A stretch of 64,000 bases of DNA from Pontibacter cellulosilyticus (GCF_014306105.1 NZ_JACRVF010000003.1:310001-374000), one strand, 5' to 3'; positions 27,703 through 37,305 are shown, counted from the stretch's first letter. A program made the numbers and translations. The notes: generated from the letters alone by a model not told the origin.

Positions 27703-30258
27703 TTAGAAGTTAATTTTTAAACCAGTTGTCCACGTTCTGCCTACACCGAAGAATACTGCAGAATTGAAAGCAGTGCTTGCACCTGTCTCTGGGTGGAAAG
27801 ATGCCTGTGCATCAGAGATGTACTCTGTATCAAACAGGTTATTCACATTTCCGTAAATGGATGCTTTCAGGCCACCAAGTTCAAAGTTGTAAGAAGCATT
27901 CAGGTCAACTAATGAATATGAAGGTAATTCCCATACTGCTAAACCCGGTGCACCAACTGAGGTTGGGTCGAAATCGCCAAAGTTATCTGTGTAGTAATTG
28001 TAATCTGCACCAATTTTGAACCCTTGAAGTAACTTGTAGCTAATACCAAAAGCAGCAGTTGTTTGAGCAGCATCACCTACTTTAAGTCCTTTCATGTACA
28101 TAGCACCAATCTCATCCACTGGGTTTTGATCCTCATCAAAGATGGTTACACCAGATAGGTTGTTTTGCCATGTCCAGTCACCAAAAGACGCCATACCTGT
28201 GATTTTAAGCTTAGTGGTAGGCTGATAGTTGAAGTCAACCTCAACACCTTGGTGTAAAGCATCAACACCTAAGAGGTTAGCATAATATAATTGCCCTCCA
28301 ACGTTTCTTGATTTGATAAAGGCTCTATCTGCCCAAGTTGTTCTGTAAAGGTTAATGTTCGCACTTAATACAGAAGATCTGTAACCATAGCCTAATTCAT
28401 AGCTAAGAATTTTTTCGTTCTCAGCTCTTTCGTTGATCTCATTTTTGTTATTAAGGAACACCGCATTGAAGAAAGGTGCTCGTTCAAAATAACCTAAATT
28501 AGCAAAAACATTGTGGTTCTCGGTAAGGTTATAGTTGGCGCCACCTTTTGTCTGATAACCGAAGAAGTTAACAAAGTCAGTTTCCTGCAGTGGATCGCTA
28601 TCCAGGTAATTGAAGTAATCAATACGCTTATAAGAAGTATTTGAAGCTGCCAAAGAGATGAAAGCAGAAAGAGGTCCTGCCTTATACTCACCTTGCAGGA
28701 ATCCGCCCTCCCAAAGTACAATACCGTCGTTGTTATAGCTGATCTTGTCTCCCACTTCTGCTCTGTTTACAGGATTATTTCTGTCTCTTGTATCCAGCAC
28801 ATAATCAGCACCAAGCAAATTTGTCACTTCTGTAAAGTGCTCTCCTTTATAGTAACGCAAATCTAAACCAGCAAGAAGGTCAAATTTGCTGCTCAAGCTT
28901 TTCTGATAAGTAGAAAGAGCGCCATACCATTTGTGGTCATTTCTAGAAGCTCTCAAATAACCCAATGCTCTACCGTCCTGAGACTCAAGGTTAGAGTCTA
29001 CAACTGCATCAAGATCGTAAGGAGAATATTTTCCTGCTGTTCTGAAATCTGCAACGTTACCAGCGTAACCGCCGCCGCCGCCTGTACCGATTGATGCATA
29101 AACCGCTGTAGAAAGGAAAGACGATTGATCAATTGTCCAGTAGTGATTTAAAGAAACTTGTGGCTTATGATAGAAGTTATCCTCTACGTTTACAACTTCA
29201 CCATTTAATACACCCCAGTCAGCATTCCATCTTCTTCCTTGTGGTGCGTTTTTGTAGTCAAGAATAGTTTGTCTGCTCTGACGCTGGCCGTGCCATTGAG
29301 GTGCACCGAAACCAGTTAAAGACAAAGTATGCTTATCATTTATAAGCTTAGAAACATTAAAAAAGTAGTTGTAGCCTTCAAACCGTAAGCCTTCTGCCCA
29401 ACCATTGCCCTCAGTTTTAGAACCTGAAGCAGCAACAGCCCATCCGTCTTCAGTAAGACCGCTTGCTACTGAAAAAGCAACTTTGCTATAGCCGTTGTTA
29501 CCAATGCCGTAGAAAACAGAGCCACCTTTAGTTGCATCAATAGTTTTCGTCTGGATGTTGATTGTACCACCAATAGATGGCACTGCAACTTTTGAGGCAC
29601 CTAAACCTCGCTGTACCTGCATAGACTTAGTAACATCAGTTAAACCAGCCCAGTTAGACCAGTATACTCGACCATTCTCCATGTCATTTACAGGCACACC
29701 ATTGATCAAAACAGCAACGTTTTGGCTCTGGAAACCCCTGATGTTAGTACGGGCGTCACCAAAACCACCACCTTGCTTTGTAGCATACACACCTGGTGTA
29801 GACTTCAATAGCTCAGGGAACTCTTGGTTTGATGCTTTCTCAGTGATGATTTCACTAGTGATTGTAGACATTGCTACTGGTGTTTCTCTGTCGATTGCAA
29901 TACTGTTTGTAGTCACAATCACCTCATTGATTGAGGTTGCATTAGCAGACAAAGCAATTGTGCCAAGGTTCTTAACACCGCTTACACCTGAGAAAGAAAC
30001 TTCCTTCTGTACGTACCCAATGTAGTTAACAAGTAGGGCAGAAGCATTTGCATCCTCTACTTTCAACGCAAAGGTACCATCAGCAGAAGTAGGAACAGCT
30101 TGGTTAGTTCCTTTAAGAATAACTGTTGCTCCTGGCAAAGGCTCTTTAGTTGCATTGTCTACAACTCTACCCTTTACCATACCTTGGGCGAACAGTTCAG
30201 TAGGTGCTAAGCCGATAAACAGCACTAGCATCACAAGACTGAGTAAATTGTACTTCAT
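27703..30258 (-). CDS. TonB-dependent receptor, siderophore/metal type architecture
   Basis: An 851-residue receptor with a signal peptide (ends LFAQG), a CarboxypepD_reg-like domain (about 28-115, GRVVDNATKEPLPGATVIL), a plug with FPELLKSTPGVYATKQGG, RTNIRGFQSQNVAVLINGVPVND and GGTINI, and a beta-barrel ending TWTTGLKINF. The plug and short loops resemble classic ferric-siderophore or cobalamin receptors more than SusC or Oar. It is first in a two-gene operon with the four-repeat lipoprotein. Two ATGTT-type palindromes lie 49-103 bases upstream. Confidence 0.92.
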   Translation of the reverse strand: MKYNLLSLVMLVLFIGLAPTELFAQGMVKGRVVDNATKEPLPGATVILKGTNQAVPTSADGTFALKVEDANASALLVNYIGYVQKEVSFSGVSGVKNLGTIALSANATSINEVIVTTNSIAIDRETPVAMSTITSEIITEKASNQEFPELLKSTPGVYATKQGGGFGDARTNIRGFQSQNVAVLINGVPVNDMENGRVYWSNWAGLTDVTKSMQVQRGLGASKVAVPSIGGTINIQTKTIDATKGGSVFYGIGNNGYSKVAFSVASGLTEDGWAVAASGSKTEGNGWAEGLRFEGYNYFFNVSKLINDKHTLSLTGFGAPQWHGQRQSRQTILDYKNAPQGRRWNADWGVLNGEVVNVEDNFYHKPQVSLNHYWTIDQSSFLSTAVYASIGTGGGGGYAGNVADFRTAGKYSPYDLDAVVDSNLESQDGRALGYLRASRNDHKWYGALSTYQKSLSSKFDLLAGLDLRYYKGEHFTEVTNLLGADYVLDTRDRNNPVNRAEVGDKISYNNDGIVLWEGGFLQGEYKAGPLSAFISLAASNTSYKRIDYFNYLDSDPLQETDFVNFFGYQTKGGANYNLTENHNVFANLGYFERAPFFNAVFLNNKNEINERAENEKILSYELGYGYRSSVLSANINLYRTTWADRAFIKSRNVGGQLYYANLLGVDALHQGVEVDFNYQPTTKLKITGMASFGDWTWQNNLSGVTIFDEDQNPVDEIGAMYMKGLKVGDAAQTTAAFGISYKLLQGFKIGADYNYYTDNFGDFDPTSVGAPGLAVWELPSYSLVDLNASYNFELGGLKASIYGNVNNLFDTEYISDAQASFHPETGASTAFNSAVFFGVGRTWTTGLKINF

Positions 30259-30306
30259 CTTTTAATTGTTAATGAATGGTTGGTTGATTTTCGGTGCGAA
30301 TATACT

Positions 30307-30361
30307 ATGTTAAAACATTAATCAACAACTGATAGAGTTAAAAATGATGTTAATTTAACAT
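30307..30361. promoter_or_regulatory. Pair of ATGTT/AACAT palindromes upstream of the 27703-30258 receptor
   Basis: ATGTT-AA-AACAT at 30307-30318 and ATGTTAA-T-TTAACAT at 30347-30361 share their ends and lie 49-103 bases before the start codon of the receptor. They are candidate regulator sites; AT-rich palindromes also arise by chance, so confidence is limited. Confidence 0.35.
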
Positions 30362-30427
30362 TGCCCCAGATTACACCTCATTAGAACATACCTCAAAAGC
30401 AATATTATACCAAACAACGAATGATTT

Positions 30428-30451
30428 ATTTATTGTACTTTTACAATAAAT
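30428..30451. repeat. Inverted repeat in the divergent receptor region
   Basis: ATTTATTGTA, four bases, TACAATAAAT: a perfect 10-bp inverted repeat. It could be an operator shared by the two divergent receptor genes or a small hairpin. There is no T-run that would make it a clear terminator. Confidence 0.4.
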
Positions 30452-30649
30452 CAGAGGTAAAACAAATACTTTAACCTAACATCTTTATCGAGTTATAACA
30501 GCTGAATACAACTTACTATATCAAGCACTATTAACGTTGTAACATGCTTTATATGAAGTTTAAACATCGATTTTAAAAGCAAGTGCTAACTTTCATTTGT
30601 CTACCAATTTATAAAAATACTCTTCATAAATATTTAACATACCCCTTGC

Positions 30650-30679
30650 TTGAAGTTTGGACAATTCAAATTACATTTG
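30650..30679 (+). promoter_or_regulatory. Promoter of the second Oar-like receptor
   Basis: TTG (30650-30652), 19 bases, TACATTTG (30672-30679): a full match to the Bacteroidota consensus, 24 bases before the ATG at 30704. The same TTG could be read as an upstream start codon, but its position in the promoter argues against that. Confidence 0.65.
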
Positions 30680-30703
30680 CGTCCAAAATCAATCAACCCA
30701 TTT

Positions 30704-33700
30704 ATGAAAAACATTTATAGTGCATTATGTCTGGCTCTAGCCATGCTACTGTGTACACAGTACGGCTGGGCGCAAGGGGTAACAACCTCTTCTTTGACAG
30801 GTATTGTAACAGACTCTAAGGGCGCTGGATTGCCAGGCGCAACAGTTGTTGCAGTACACACTCCATCAGGTACACAGTATGGTACCGCAACAAACGTAGA
30901 CGGACGTTTCAACATTGTGAACATGCGTGTTGGAGGTCCTTATACTATAAACATTTCTTACTTGGGCTTCCAGACAAGTAAAATTGAAAATGTAACCCTG
31001 AAGCTTGCTGAGCCATTTGTTTTAAATGCGTCTCTGAGCGAGTCAGGAACAGAACTAAAAGAGGTTGTAATCTCTGGAACAAAAGACAAATTACTGAACG
31101 CTGAAAGAAGTGGTGCGGTGACAAACGTTGGTATTCAAGAAATTCAGGCACTACCAACTATTTCTCGTAGCCTTAACGACTTCACCCGTCTTACGCCACA
31201 GGCAAACGGTTCATCGGTTGGTGGTGGTAACTATCGCCAGAACCAGATTACAGTAGACGGTGCCGATTTTAACAACAACTTCGGTATCGGTAGCAACCTT
31301 CCAGCTGGTGGTTCACCAATTTCATTGGATGCGATTGAGGAAATTTCTGTAAACGTTACTCCGTTCGATGTTCGCCAGTCTGGCTTTATCGGTAGTGCAG
31401 TTAACGCTATTACTCGTTCAGGCTCTAACAATTTCTCGGGATCACTTTATTCTTACTACAGAACAGAGAATCAGCAGGGAAGCAAAGTTGGTGACTTCAC
31501 TATCACTAAGCAGGATATGCAGTTTAACCAGTATGGCTTTAGAGTAGGTGGCCCGATCCTGAAGAATAAGTTGTTCTTCTTCATTAACGGTGAAACAGAA
31601 GAGCAAACAAGACCAGGCCAGGCAAGAGTGGCGGCTACGGCAGCAAGACCTTATGGCCCAAGCAACCCAGATGTAGCTCGTCCGACAGAGGGTGAGCTTG
31701 ACAACATCAGCAACTACCTGAGAAACACATATGGTTATGAGACTGGTCCTTACCAAGGATATGACTTTGTAAGCGATAAAACAAAATTCTTAGCTCGCTT
31801 AGACTGGAACATTACCAACAACCACAGATTCAACATCCGTTACAGCCAGGTAGAGAGTAAAGACCCTAGCTTTGTAAGTTCTTCAAGAAGCCCGCTTCAA
31901 GCTTATTCTAATGGTTTTGGCCGTACAAATAACAACGCGCTTCACTTTAGAAACTCTAACTATTACAACGAGGCCAACTTTTATTCACTGGCAGCAGAGT
32001 TAAACTCTAACTTAGGCGGTATGCTTGCAAATACATTCCGTGCTACTTACACAAAGCAGAACGACCCACGTAGCTCAGACAGCTCTCCGTTCCCGTTTGT
32101 TGATATCCTGAAAGATGGCCAGCCATTTACTTCATTCGGTTACGAGCCATTCACTTATGGCAACCTGAGAGATGTAGAGATGTACTCTTTCGTAAACAAC
32201 CTAACTTGGATAAAAGGTGCTCACAACTTCACGTTCGGTGCACAGGCTGACTTTAACACGACAAAGAACGGATTCCAGCGTTTTGCAACCAGCTACTATA
32301 CTTTCAGATCGTGGGATGACTTCGTGAATGGTGTTAAGCCACTTGACTTTGGCATTACATATTCGCTAGAGCCAGGTTTTGCCCAAGCTTTCCCAACTTT
32401 CAAGTTTGCACAGTACTCTGCTTATGCTCAGGATGAAGTTAACGTAACTGAAAGACTTAAAGTAACTGGTGGTCTTCGTTTAGAATATGCCACTTATCCT
32501 GAGGCCCTGAAAGAGCACCCACTTGTGTCAGGTTTAGCATTTGCTGGTGGAGAGAAACTTAACACAGCTAATCTTCCTAAATCAGCATTAATGTTCTCTC
32601 CAAGAGCAGGCTTTAACTGGGATGTTAAAGGCGACCGTTCTGTACAGCTACGCGGTGGTACAGGTATTTTCACAGGTAAGGTTCCATTCGTATGGATCGT
32701 TAGCCAGGCTGGTGACGCTGGTATGCTTCAGATTACACAGCAGTTTGAGACGGATCGTAAGAACATCAATGATCCTTCTAAGTATGAAACTCCTGGACCG
32801 TTTAACCCAAACCCAGCTGCTTATCGCCCTGAAACAGTTCCAACTGCCGGTACTTCTCTGCCAAGCTCTCTGACAGTTATTGACGAGAACTTTAAAATGC
32901 CTCAGACTTGGAAAACAAGCTTTGCTGTAGATGCAAAACTTCCTTTTGGTATAGTGGGTACATTAGAAGGTATTTACAACAAGGACTTAAACACTGCTAT
33001 CTTCCGTAACCCTAACCTGGTAGACCCTACTGCACTTAACATTGCAGGGTATCCAGATAATAGAATGATTTACCCTGCTAACATTCAGGACAGATTCTAT
33101 AACCCAGCAACAAGAGCCACTAAAGCGAACAACTATACTTCTGTTCCTGTAGCAAGAGGCACTGCCGGAGGACAAGCCTTTAATACAGTTGTTCTTGACA
33201 ACGGCTCTGAGGGCCACTATTGGTCAGTAACTGCCAAGTTAGAGAAGCAGTTCGCCAATGGCCTTTCTGCAACTGCTGCTTACGTAAAGAGTGCTGCTAA
33301 AAACCAGTACGATGGTAGCGGTGATCAGCCGCTTGGCGCTTGGGGCGGTAACCAAACAATTAATGGTGCCAATTTCCCTGAGCTAAGCCATGCTAGCTAT
33401 GTAGTTCCAGACAGAGTAATTGCTTCTTTATCTTTCCGTAAAGAATATTTCAGACACCTTGGTACTACTGTATCCTTGTTCTACGAAGGCTCAACTCAAG
33501 GCAGATTCTCTTATGTGTATTCAAATGACTTCAACAGAGATGGCCAGAATGGTGACCTGATCTACATTCCTAGAGATGCTTCTGAAATCACTTTCGTTCC
33601 TTTAACTGTTGGCTCTGGCGCTACTGCCAAAACTTATACAGCAAAAGAGCAGAGCGATCTATTCTTCGCTTATATTGAGCAGGATGATTATTTGAGATCT

Positions 33701-34063
33701 AGAAAAGGCCAGTATGCTGAGCGTAACGGTGCCCTAATGCCATGGAGAAATCAGTTTGACTTCAAACTTCTTCAGGACGTTTTCACTAACATTGGCGGCA
33801 AACGTAATACACTTCAGTTCAGCGTAGACATCTTCAATGTTGGCAACTTCATCAACAGCGATTGGGGTGTTTTTAGAACTGTAAATGCTAGCTCTATCCT
33901 GACTCCTACTAACGTTTCTTCTTTGAACGCTAACGGCACAACAGTTCCAACCTTCAGATTAGCTACTTTCGGTGGCGAGCCTGTAACAACTACGTTTAGC
34001 GATAACCGTAGCATTTCATCAACATATTATATGCAGTTTGGTCTGCGTTATATCTTTAACTAA
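30704..34063 (+). CDS. Oar-like TonB-dependent outer membrane receptor (paralogue 2)
   Basis: From the ATG at 30704 it is 1119 residues, starting MKNIYSALCLALAMLLC with a signal peptide ending GWAQG. It has a regulatory-like domain (LTGIVTDSKGAGLPGATVVA), a plug with NYRQNQITVDGADFNNNFGI and DAIEEISVNVTPFDVRQSGF, and a large barrel ending YYMQFGLRYIFN. It shares its plan and many blocks with the receptor at 23357, for example LRGGTGIFTGKVPFVW and QYAERNGALMPW. The upstream TTG at 30650 is rejected as start. The gene has its own promoter and a terminator at 34081. Confidence 0.93.
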   Translation: MKNIYSALCLALAMLLCTQYGWAQGVTTSSLTGIVTDSKGAGLPGATVVAVHTPSGTQYGTATNVDGRFNIVNMRVGGPYTINISYLGFQTSKIENVTLKLAEPFVLNASLSESGTELKEVVISGTKDKLLNAERSGAVTNVGIQEIQALPTISRSLNDFTRLTPQANGSSVGGGNYRQNQITVDGADFNNNFGIGSNLPAGGSPISLDAIEEISVNVTPFDVRQSGFIGSAVNAITRSGSNNFSGSLYSYYRTENQQGSKVGDFTITKQDMQFNQYGFRVGGPILKNKLFFFINGETEEQTRPGQARVAATAARPYGPSNPDVARPTEGELDNISNYLRNTYGYETGPYQGYDFVSDKTKFLARLDWNITNNHRFNIRYSQVESKDPSFVSSSRSPLQAYSNGFGRTNNNALHFRNSNYYNEANFYSLAAELNSNLGGMLANTFRATYTKQNDPRSSDSSPFPFVDILKDGQPFTSFGYEPFTYGNLRDVEMYSFVNNLTWIKGAHNFTFGAQADFNTTKNGFQRFATSYYTFRSWDDFVNGVKPLDFGITYSLEPGFAQAFPTFKFAQYSAYAQDEVNVTERLKVTGGLRLEYATYPEALKEHPLVSGLAFAGGEKLNTANLPKSALMFSPRAGFNWDVKGDRSVQLRGGTGIFTGKVPFVWIVSQAGDAGMLQITQQFETDRKNINDPSKYETPGPFNPNPAAYRPETVPTAGTSLPSSLTVIDENFKMPQTWKTSFAVDAKLPFGIVGTLEGIYNKDLNTAIFRNPNLVDPTALNIAGYPDNRMIYPANIQDRFYNPATRATKANNYTSVPVARGTAGGQAFNTVVLDNGSEGHYWSVTAKLEKQFANGLSATAAYVKSAAKNQYDGSGDQPLGAWGGNQTINGANFPELSHASYVVPDRVIASLSFRKEYFRHLGTTVSLFYEGSTQGRFSYVYSNDFNRDGQNGDLIYIPRDASEITFVPLTVGSGATAKTYTAKEQSDLFFAYIEQDDYLRSRKGQYAERNGALMPWRNQFDFKLLQDVFTNIGGKRNTLQFSVDIFNVGNFINSDWGVFRTVNASSILTPTNVSSLNANGTTVPTFRLATFGGEPVTTTFSDNRSISSTYYMQFGLRYIFN

Positions 34064-34080
34064 GTCAAATCTTAGCTATA

Positions 34081-34110
34081 AAAAAGGGGCTGCAATTGCA
34101 GCCCCTTTTT
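34081..34110 (+). terminator. Terminator of the second Oar-like receptor
   Basis: AAAAAGGGGCTGCAA followed directly by its exact reverse complement, ending in TTTTT. It is a fully palindromic 30-base element 17 bases after the stop codon. Confidence 0.92.
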
Positions 34111-34138
34111 CTTTTATATCATTTTGCACTTCCTTTTT

Positions 34139-34167
34139 TTGCAATTCAGAAAATTCACCTATTTTTG
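34139..34167 (+). promoter_or_regulatory. Promoter of tRNA-Ala
   Basis: TTG (34139-34141), 18 bases, TATTTTTG (34160-34167), matching TTG/TAnnTTTG. The tRNA 5' end is 12 bases downstream of the -7 box. Confidence 0.65.
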
Positions 34168-34178
34168 TAGCACAGTAA

Positions 34179-34252
<74 letters not shown>

Positions 34253-34255
34253 CAG

Positions 34256-34282
34256 AAAAGGCAACCACTTAGGTTGCCTTTT
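34256..34282. terminator. Terminator after tRNA-Ala, also facing cysM
   Basis: AAAAGGCAACC (34256-34266) pairs with GGTTGCCTTTT (34272-34282) around ACTTA, followed by more T. It stands between the plus-strand tRNA and the 3' end of the minus-strand cysteine synthase gene and can end both. Confidence 0.88.
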
Positions 34283-34295
34283 TTATTTGCACCTT

Positions 34296-35213
34296 CTACA
34301 CAAAAAGGTCCTCTACAGACAAGTAGCGTTCCCCTGTATCGTAGCAGAAGGTTAATATCTTAGCGCCATCAGTTACTCCCTCTCCTAATTTTTTGCTGAC
34401 AGCTGCCAGAGATGCCCCGGATGAAACCCCTATAAAAAGGCCCTCCTCACGTGCAGCACGTCGGGCAAAATCAAAAGCCTCATCACGCTCTACCTGTATT
34501 ACACCGTCCAGCAACGTGGTATCCATTATACTTGGAATGAAACCTGCTCCAATACCTTGTAGCGGATGTGGTCCAGGCTGCCCGCCGCTCAACACAGGAG
34601 ATGCAGCCGGCTCCACGGCAAAAACCTTTAAATCTGGAAAGCGACCCTTCAACACTTTAGCCACTCCTGTAATGTGCCCTCCAGTACCTACGCCAGTTAT
34701 CATATAATCCAGGCCATCCGGAAAATCTTCGAGTATCTCCTGTGCAGTAGTATCGATATGAATCTGAACGTTTGCCTCATTATCAAACTGCATCGGCATC
34801 CAGGCACTATCATTTTCGTTCACCAGCTCCTGTGCTTTCTCTATGGCTCCTTTCATACCCTTCTCTCTTGGGGTAAGTTCAAGCTTTGCTCCGTAGGCAG
34901 CCATTAGCCTACGTCGCTCTATTGACATCGACTCAGGCATTACCAATATTAACTTATATCCTTTTACCGCAGCAACCATCGCCAGTCCCACTCCCGTGTT
35001 ACCTGAAGTAGGTTCTATAATTATACTTTCCTTATTCAATATACCTTTTCGCTCTGCATCTTCTATCATCGCTAAAGCTATCCTGTCTTTAATGCTTCCG
35101 CCAGGGTTGCTTCGCTCCAGTTTCATCCACACTTCTGCTTTATCTCCGAGAATCCTGTTGATGCGCACATGCGGTGTATTACCAATTGTACCAAGTATTG
35201 TGGTTGCTTTCAT
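34296..35213 (-). CDS. cysM: Cysteine synthase (O-acetylserine sulfhydrylase)
   Basis: PLP enzyme that makes cysteine from O-acetylserine and sulfide. The 305-residue protein has the PLP lysine K42 in GGSIKDRIA, the substrate loop [11 protein letters not shown], and the phosphate-binding GTGGHITG. It is somewhat closer to CysM/CysK-type bacterial enzymes than to cystathionine beta-synthase, since it lacks regulatory domains. It lies 12 bases after the serine acetyltransferase gene, so the two steps of cysteine synthesis are one operon. cysM versus cysK cannot be separated with confidence. Confidence 0.92.
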   Translation of the reverse strand: MKATTILGTIGNTPHVRINRILGDKAEVWMKLERSNPGGSIKDRIALAMIEDAERKGILNKESIIIEPTSGNTGVGLAMVAAVKGYKLILVMPESMSIERRRLMAAYGAKLELTPREKGMKGAIEKAQELVNENDSAWMPMQFDNEANVQIHIDTTAQEILEDFPDGLDYMITGVGTGGHITGVAKVLKGRFPDLKVFAVEPAASPVLSGGQPGPHPLQGIGAGFIPSIMDTTLLDGVIQVERDEAFDFARRAAREEGLFIGVSSGASLAAVSKKLGEGVTDGAKILTFCYDTGERYLSVEDLFV

Positions 35214-35225
35214 GTTTGTTTAGGT

Positions 35226-36068
35226 TTAAATTGAAAAGTTTATAAGATATGCCGGGTCTGGTGCCTGACTAACCTTGATCTGTGGACGGTGATAGACCCG
35301 CGAGTAAGCAGGTACACTTTCTGTTAGCCATACATTACCACCAATTATGCTATGCTTGCCCACCACTGTTCTACCGCCCAATATGGTGGCTCCTGCATAA
35401 ATTACTACATTGTCTTCTATAGTTGGGTGGCGTTTTATGTTTGCCATGGACTTATCTACACTTGCAGCACCTAACGTTACCCCTTGGTATACTTTAACGT
35501 TGTTCCCGATGATGGCTGTCTCCCCTATCACAACACCGGTACCATGATCAATACAGAACGCATTGCCTATACTTGCCCCGGGATGTATGTCTGTTCCGGT
35601 TTTAGTATGCGCATGTTCGGAGTATATACGCGGCAACAGAGGCACCTGCAGCTCATATAGCAGATGAGCTACCCGGTAAACAGCCACCGCATAAAAGCCA
35701 GGATAAGTGCGGATAACTTCATCGGTGCTTACTGCAGCAGGGTCACCAGCTTCTATTGCACGCGCATCCTCTAAAAGTTGCTCATAAACCTCTGGCAATG
35801 CATCAAAAAATTGATTTACTATACTCACAGATGCCTCTGGCAGGCGCTCTTCTAACTTTGTAAGTATAAATTCAAGATCCGACTCCAAAACATGGAGGTG
35901 ATGCGCTACCTCATCCGGTGACTTAATCTCTTGCTCTGCAAGAGGAGGAAACAGTAACTGAAGCAAACCATCTAAAAAAGCACAGCTTATTGACTTGGGC
36001 ACTACATGCGCAGCCTGCAGGTGGCTATGTGCCAAGTGTTCTATAAAAGCTCTTTTGTCAGATAACAT
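35226..36068 (-). CDS. cysE: Serine O-acetyltransferase (EpsC/CysE)
   Basis: Acetylates serine to O-acetylserine for the cysteine synthase encoded just downstream. It is 280 residues: an N-terminal helical region (1-150) and a left-handed beta-helix of hexapeptide repeats (about 160-265; TDIHPGASIGNAF, IDHGTGVVIGETA, KRHPTIEDNVVIYAGATILGG). The histidine in IDHGTG is the expected catalytic base. A tail after VYHRPQIKV ends in Ile, as needed in the family for docking into the synthase active site. It is first in the cysE-cysM operon. Confidence 0.93.
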   Translation of the reverse strand: MLSDKRAFIEHLAHSHLQAAHVVPKSISCAFLDGLLQLLFPPLAEQEIKSPDEVAHHLHVLESDLEFILTKLEERLPEASVSIVNQFFDALPEVYEQLLEDARAIEAGDPAAVSTDEVIRTYPGFYAVAVYRVAHLLYELQVPLLPRIYSEHAHTKTGTDIHPGASIGNAFCIDHGTGVVIGETAIIGNNVKVYQGVTLGAASVDKSMANIKRHPTIEDNVVIYAGATILGGRTVVGKHSIIGGNVWLTESVPAYSRVYHRPQIKVSQAPDPAYLINFSI

Positions 36069-36164
36069 ATTAGGTTAAAGTTGAAACCGAAGTTATGTTT
36101 ATACTACAAAGAATAATTCAAGTTGTTTATGATGCGTTTTCTTAAGTTAGCCTGATCATAGCTA

Positions 36165-36206
36165 AAATAAGAGCGCCTGTAGCCAAAGCCACAGGCGCTC
36201 TTATTT
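36165..36206 (-). terminator. Hairpin terminator upstream of cysE, downstream side of unresolved partner
   Basis: A perfect 16-bp stem: AAATAAGAGCGCCTGT (36165-36180) pairs with 36191-36206. On the minus strand it starts 20 bases after the stop of the lipoprotein gene ending at 36226, so it ends that gene before cysE begins. Confidence 0.88.
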
Positions 36207-36225
36207 CAGAGTTTAAATCTTAAAA

Positions 36226-37305
36226 CTAGTCACAATGAGGCACTCCCATTCTACCGTTATTGTAAGCATCTAAAATTTCTGCCCACTGAATTAATGTACT
36301 TCTGCTTGGGCTAGAACCACCATTAAAGTATGTTGTAGCGTTATTATAAACCGTTAGAACATTGGCTGGCATTGATGCACCCGCAGCAACATTAAGTTTG
36401 GCAGCTATATACTGATGTGCTAAGATGATATAAGCATCTCCTCCTTTAGGCGCAGCGTTCAAAATTTGCAGGTAAGTCATACCGCTGTTAAAGAACATAT
36501 CATCATGTAAGCTACCCCAGGCTGGGTTTGCTTTTTTACCTGTAGCGTGGTTTTTCCAATAGCCTTGAGTTCTGGTGCAGCCTGTTGGCTGGTCTGGTAT
36601 GTTTACGCAGAAGTTGATGTTGTCAATAGCGCCAGATCCTACAGATCTGTTTGCTCCATCAAACACAACGATCAGAGTTTTAGCATTTGCTACATTCATT
36701 GTTACTGTTTGCACACTACCTTCGTTAGGGTACATAGTAAGTGGGAAATTATATACTTTTCCACTAGCGTCGATCACACGTACGTATGACTCGTTCTCCA
36801 TATCATCAGTGTCAATATCAACAACCTGAATAGAGTTTAAAGTTACTGGATGAGCTATTGCAGAAAAGTCTAACCTTAAAGTAGCACCCCAGGCATTATC
36901 ATTTGGACCGGCAAGAGACGGGTTTGCAGCAACTTGTGCAGGTGTATAGTGGTTTGCAATAAGCATTTTGCCTAATTCATCAGGCACACCTAAATCATGG
37001 CCGTCATCTCCGGTATGAACACGTGCATCATACACTCTAGCCACGTTCTCACTAGAATAATTGTCACTTGTAACACCTTCTGCTCTCTTCATTGCCATTA
37101 TACCCACTGTGCCATATGGCCCTGACACCTGTGTAATAGGAAAATTGCTTGCTGTAAAGTTTTCGAAGTCAATAGTGTAGCAGTTTTGGGTAGCATCCTG
37201 GCTGGCAGAAGCGGTGATTGGCTGCATGTCTTCTTCTTTCTGGCAACCGAAAAAGACTAAGGCACCTAAGCATAAGGCACCTACTCTAGATAATGTTTTG
37301 TTCAT
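36226..37305 (-). CDS. Lipoprotein with a C-terminal TQGYWKNH domain
   Basis: A 359-residue protein with a lipobox (LVFFGC, Cys21). The middle part (about 40-235) contains CYTIDFENF, LRLDFSAI, VVDIDTDD and GSGAIDNINFC, and is clearly related to the neighbouring lipoprotein at 37622. The C-terminal part begins CTRTQGYWKNHATG and continues as a helical segment with HQYIAAKLNVAAG; this TQGYWKNH segment recurs in many secreted bacterial proteins of unknown function. I assign no activity. The long 5' region upstream carries several short hairpins. Confidence 0.75.
   Translation of the reverse strand: MNKTLSRVGALCLGALVFFGCQKEEDMQPITASASQDATQNCYTIDFENFTASNFPITQVSGPYGTVGIMAMKRAEGVTSDNYSSENVARVYDARVHTGDDGHDLGVPDELGKMLIANHYTPAQVAANPSLAGPNDNAWGATLRLDFSAIAHPVTLNSIQVVDIDTDDMENESYVRVIDASGKVYNFPLTMYPNEGSVQTVTMNVANAKTLIVVFDGANRSVGSGAIDNINFCVNIPDQPTGCTRTQGYWKNHATGKKANPAWGSLHDDMFFNSGMTYLQILNAAPKGGDAYIILAHQYIAAKLNVAAGASMPANVLTVYNNATTYFNGGSSPSRSTLIQWAEILDAYNNGRMGVPHCD

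Larger units (their letters stand above)
30259..30703. other. Divergent intergenic region between two TonB receptor genes
   Basis: A 445-base AT-rich stretch with no supported gene. It holds two related palindromes near the minus-strand gene (30307-30318 and 30347-30361), an inverted repeat at 30428-30451, and a good plus-strand promoter at 30650-30679. I saw no riboswitch-like structure such as a cobalamin box. Confidence 0.6.

Noticed and set aside
30259..30703. Cobalamin or other riboswitch before the TonB receptors
   Set aside because: No recognisable conserved core was found; the plus-strand promoter leaves only a leader of about 20 bases, and the minus-strand side is a plain AT-rich region with short palindromes.
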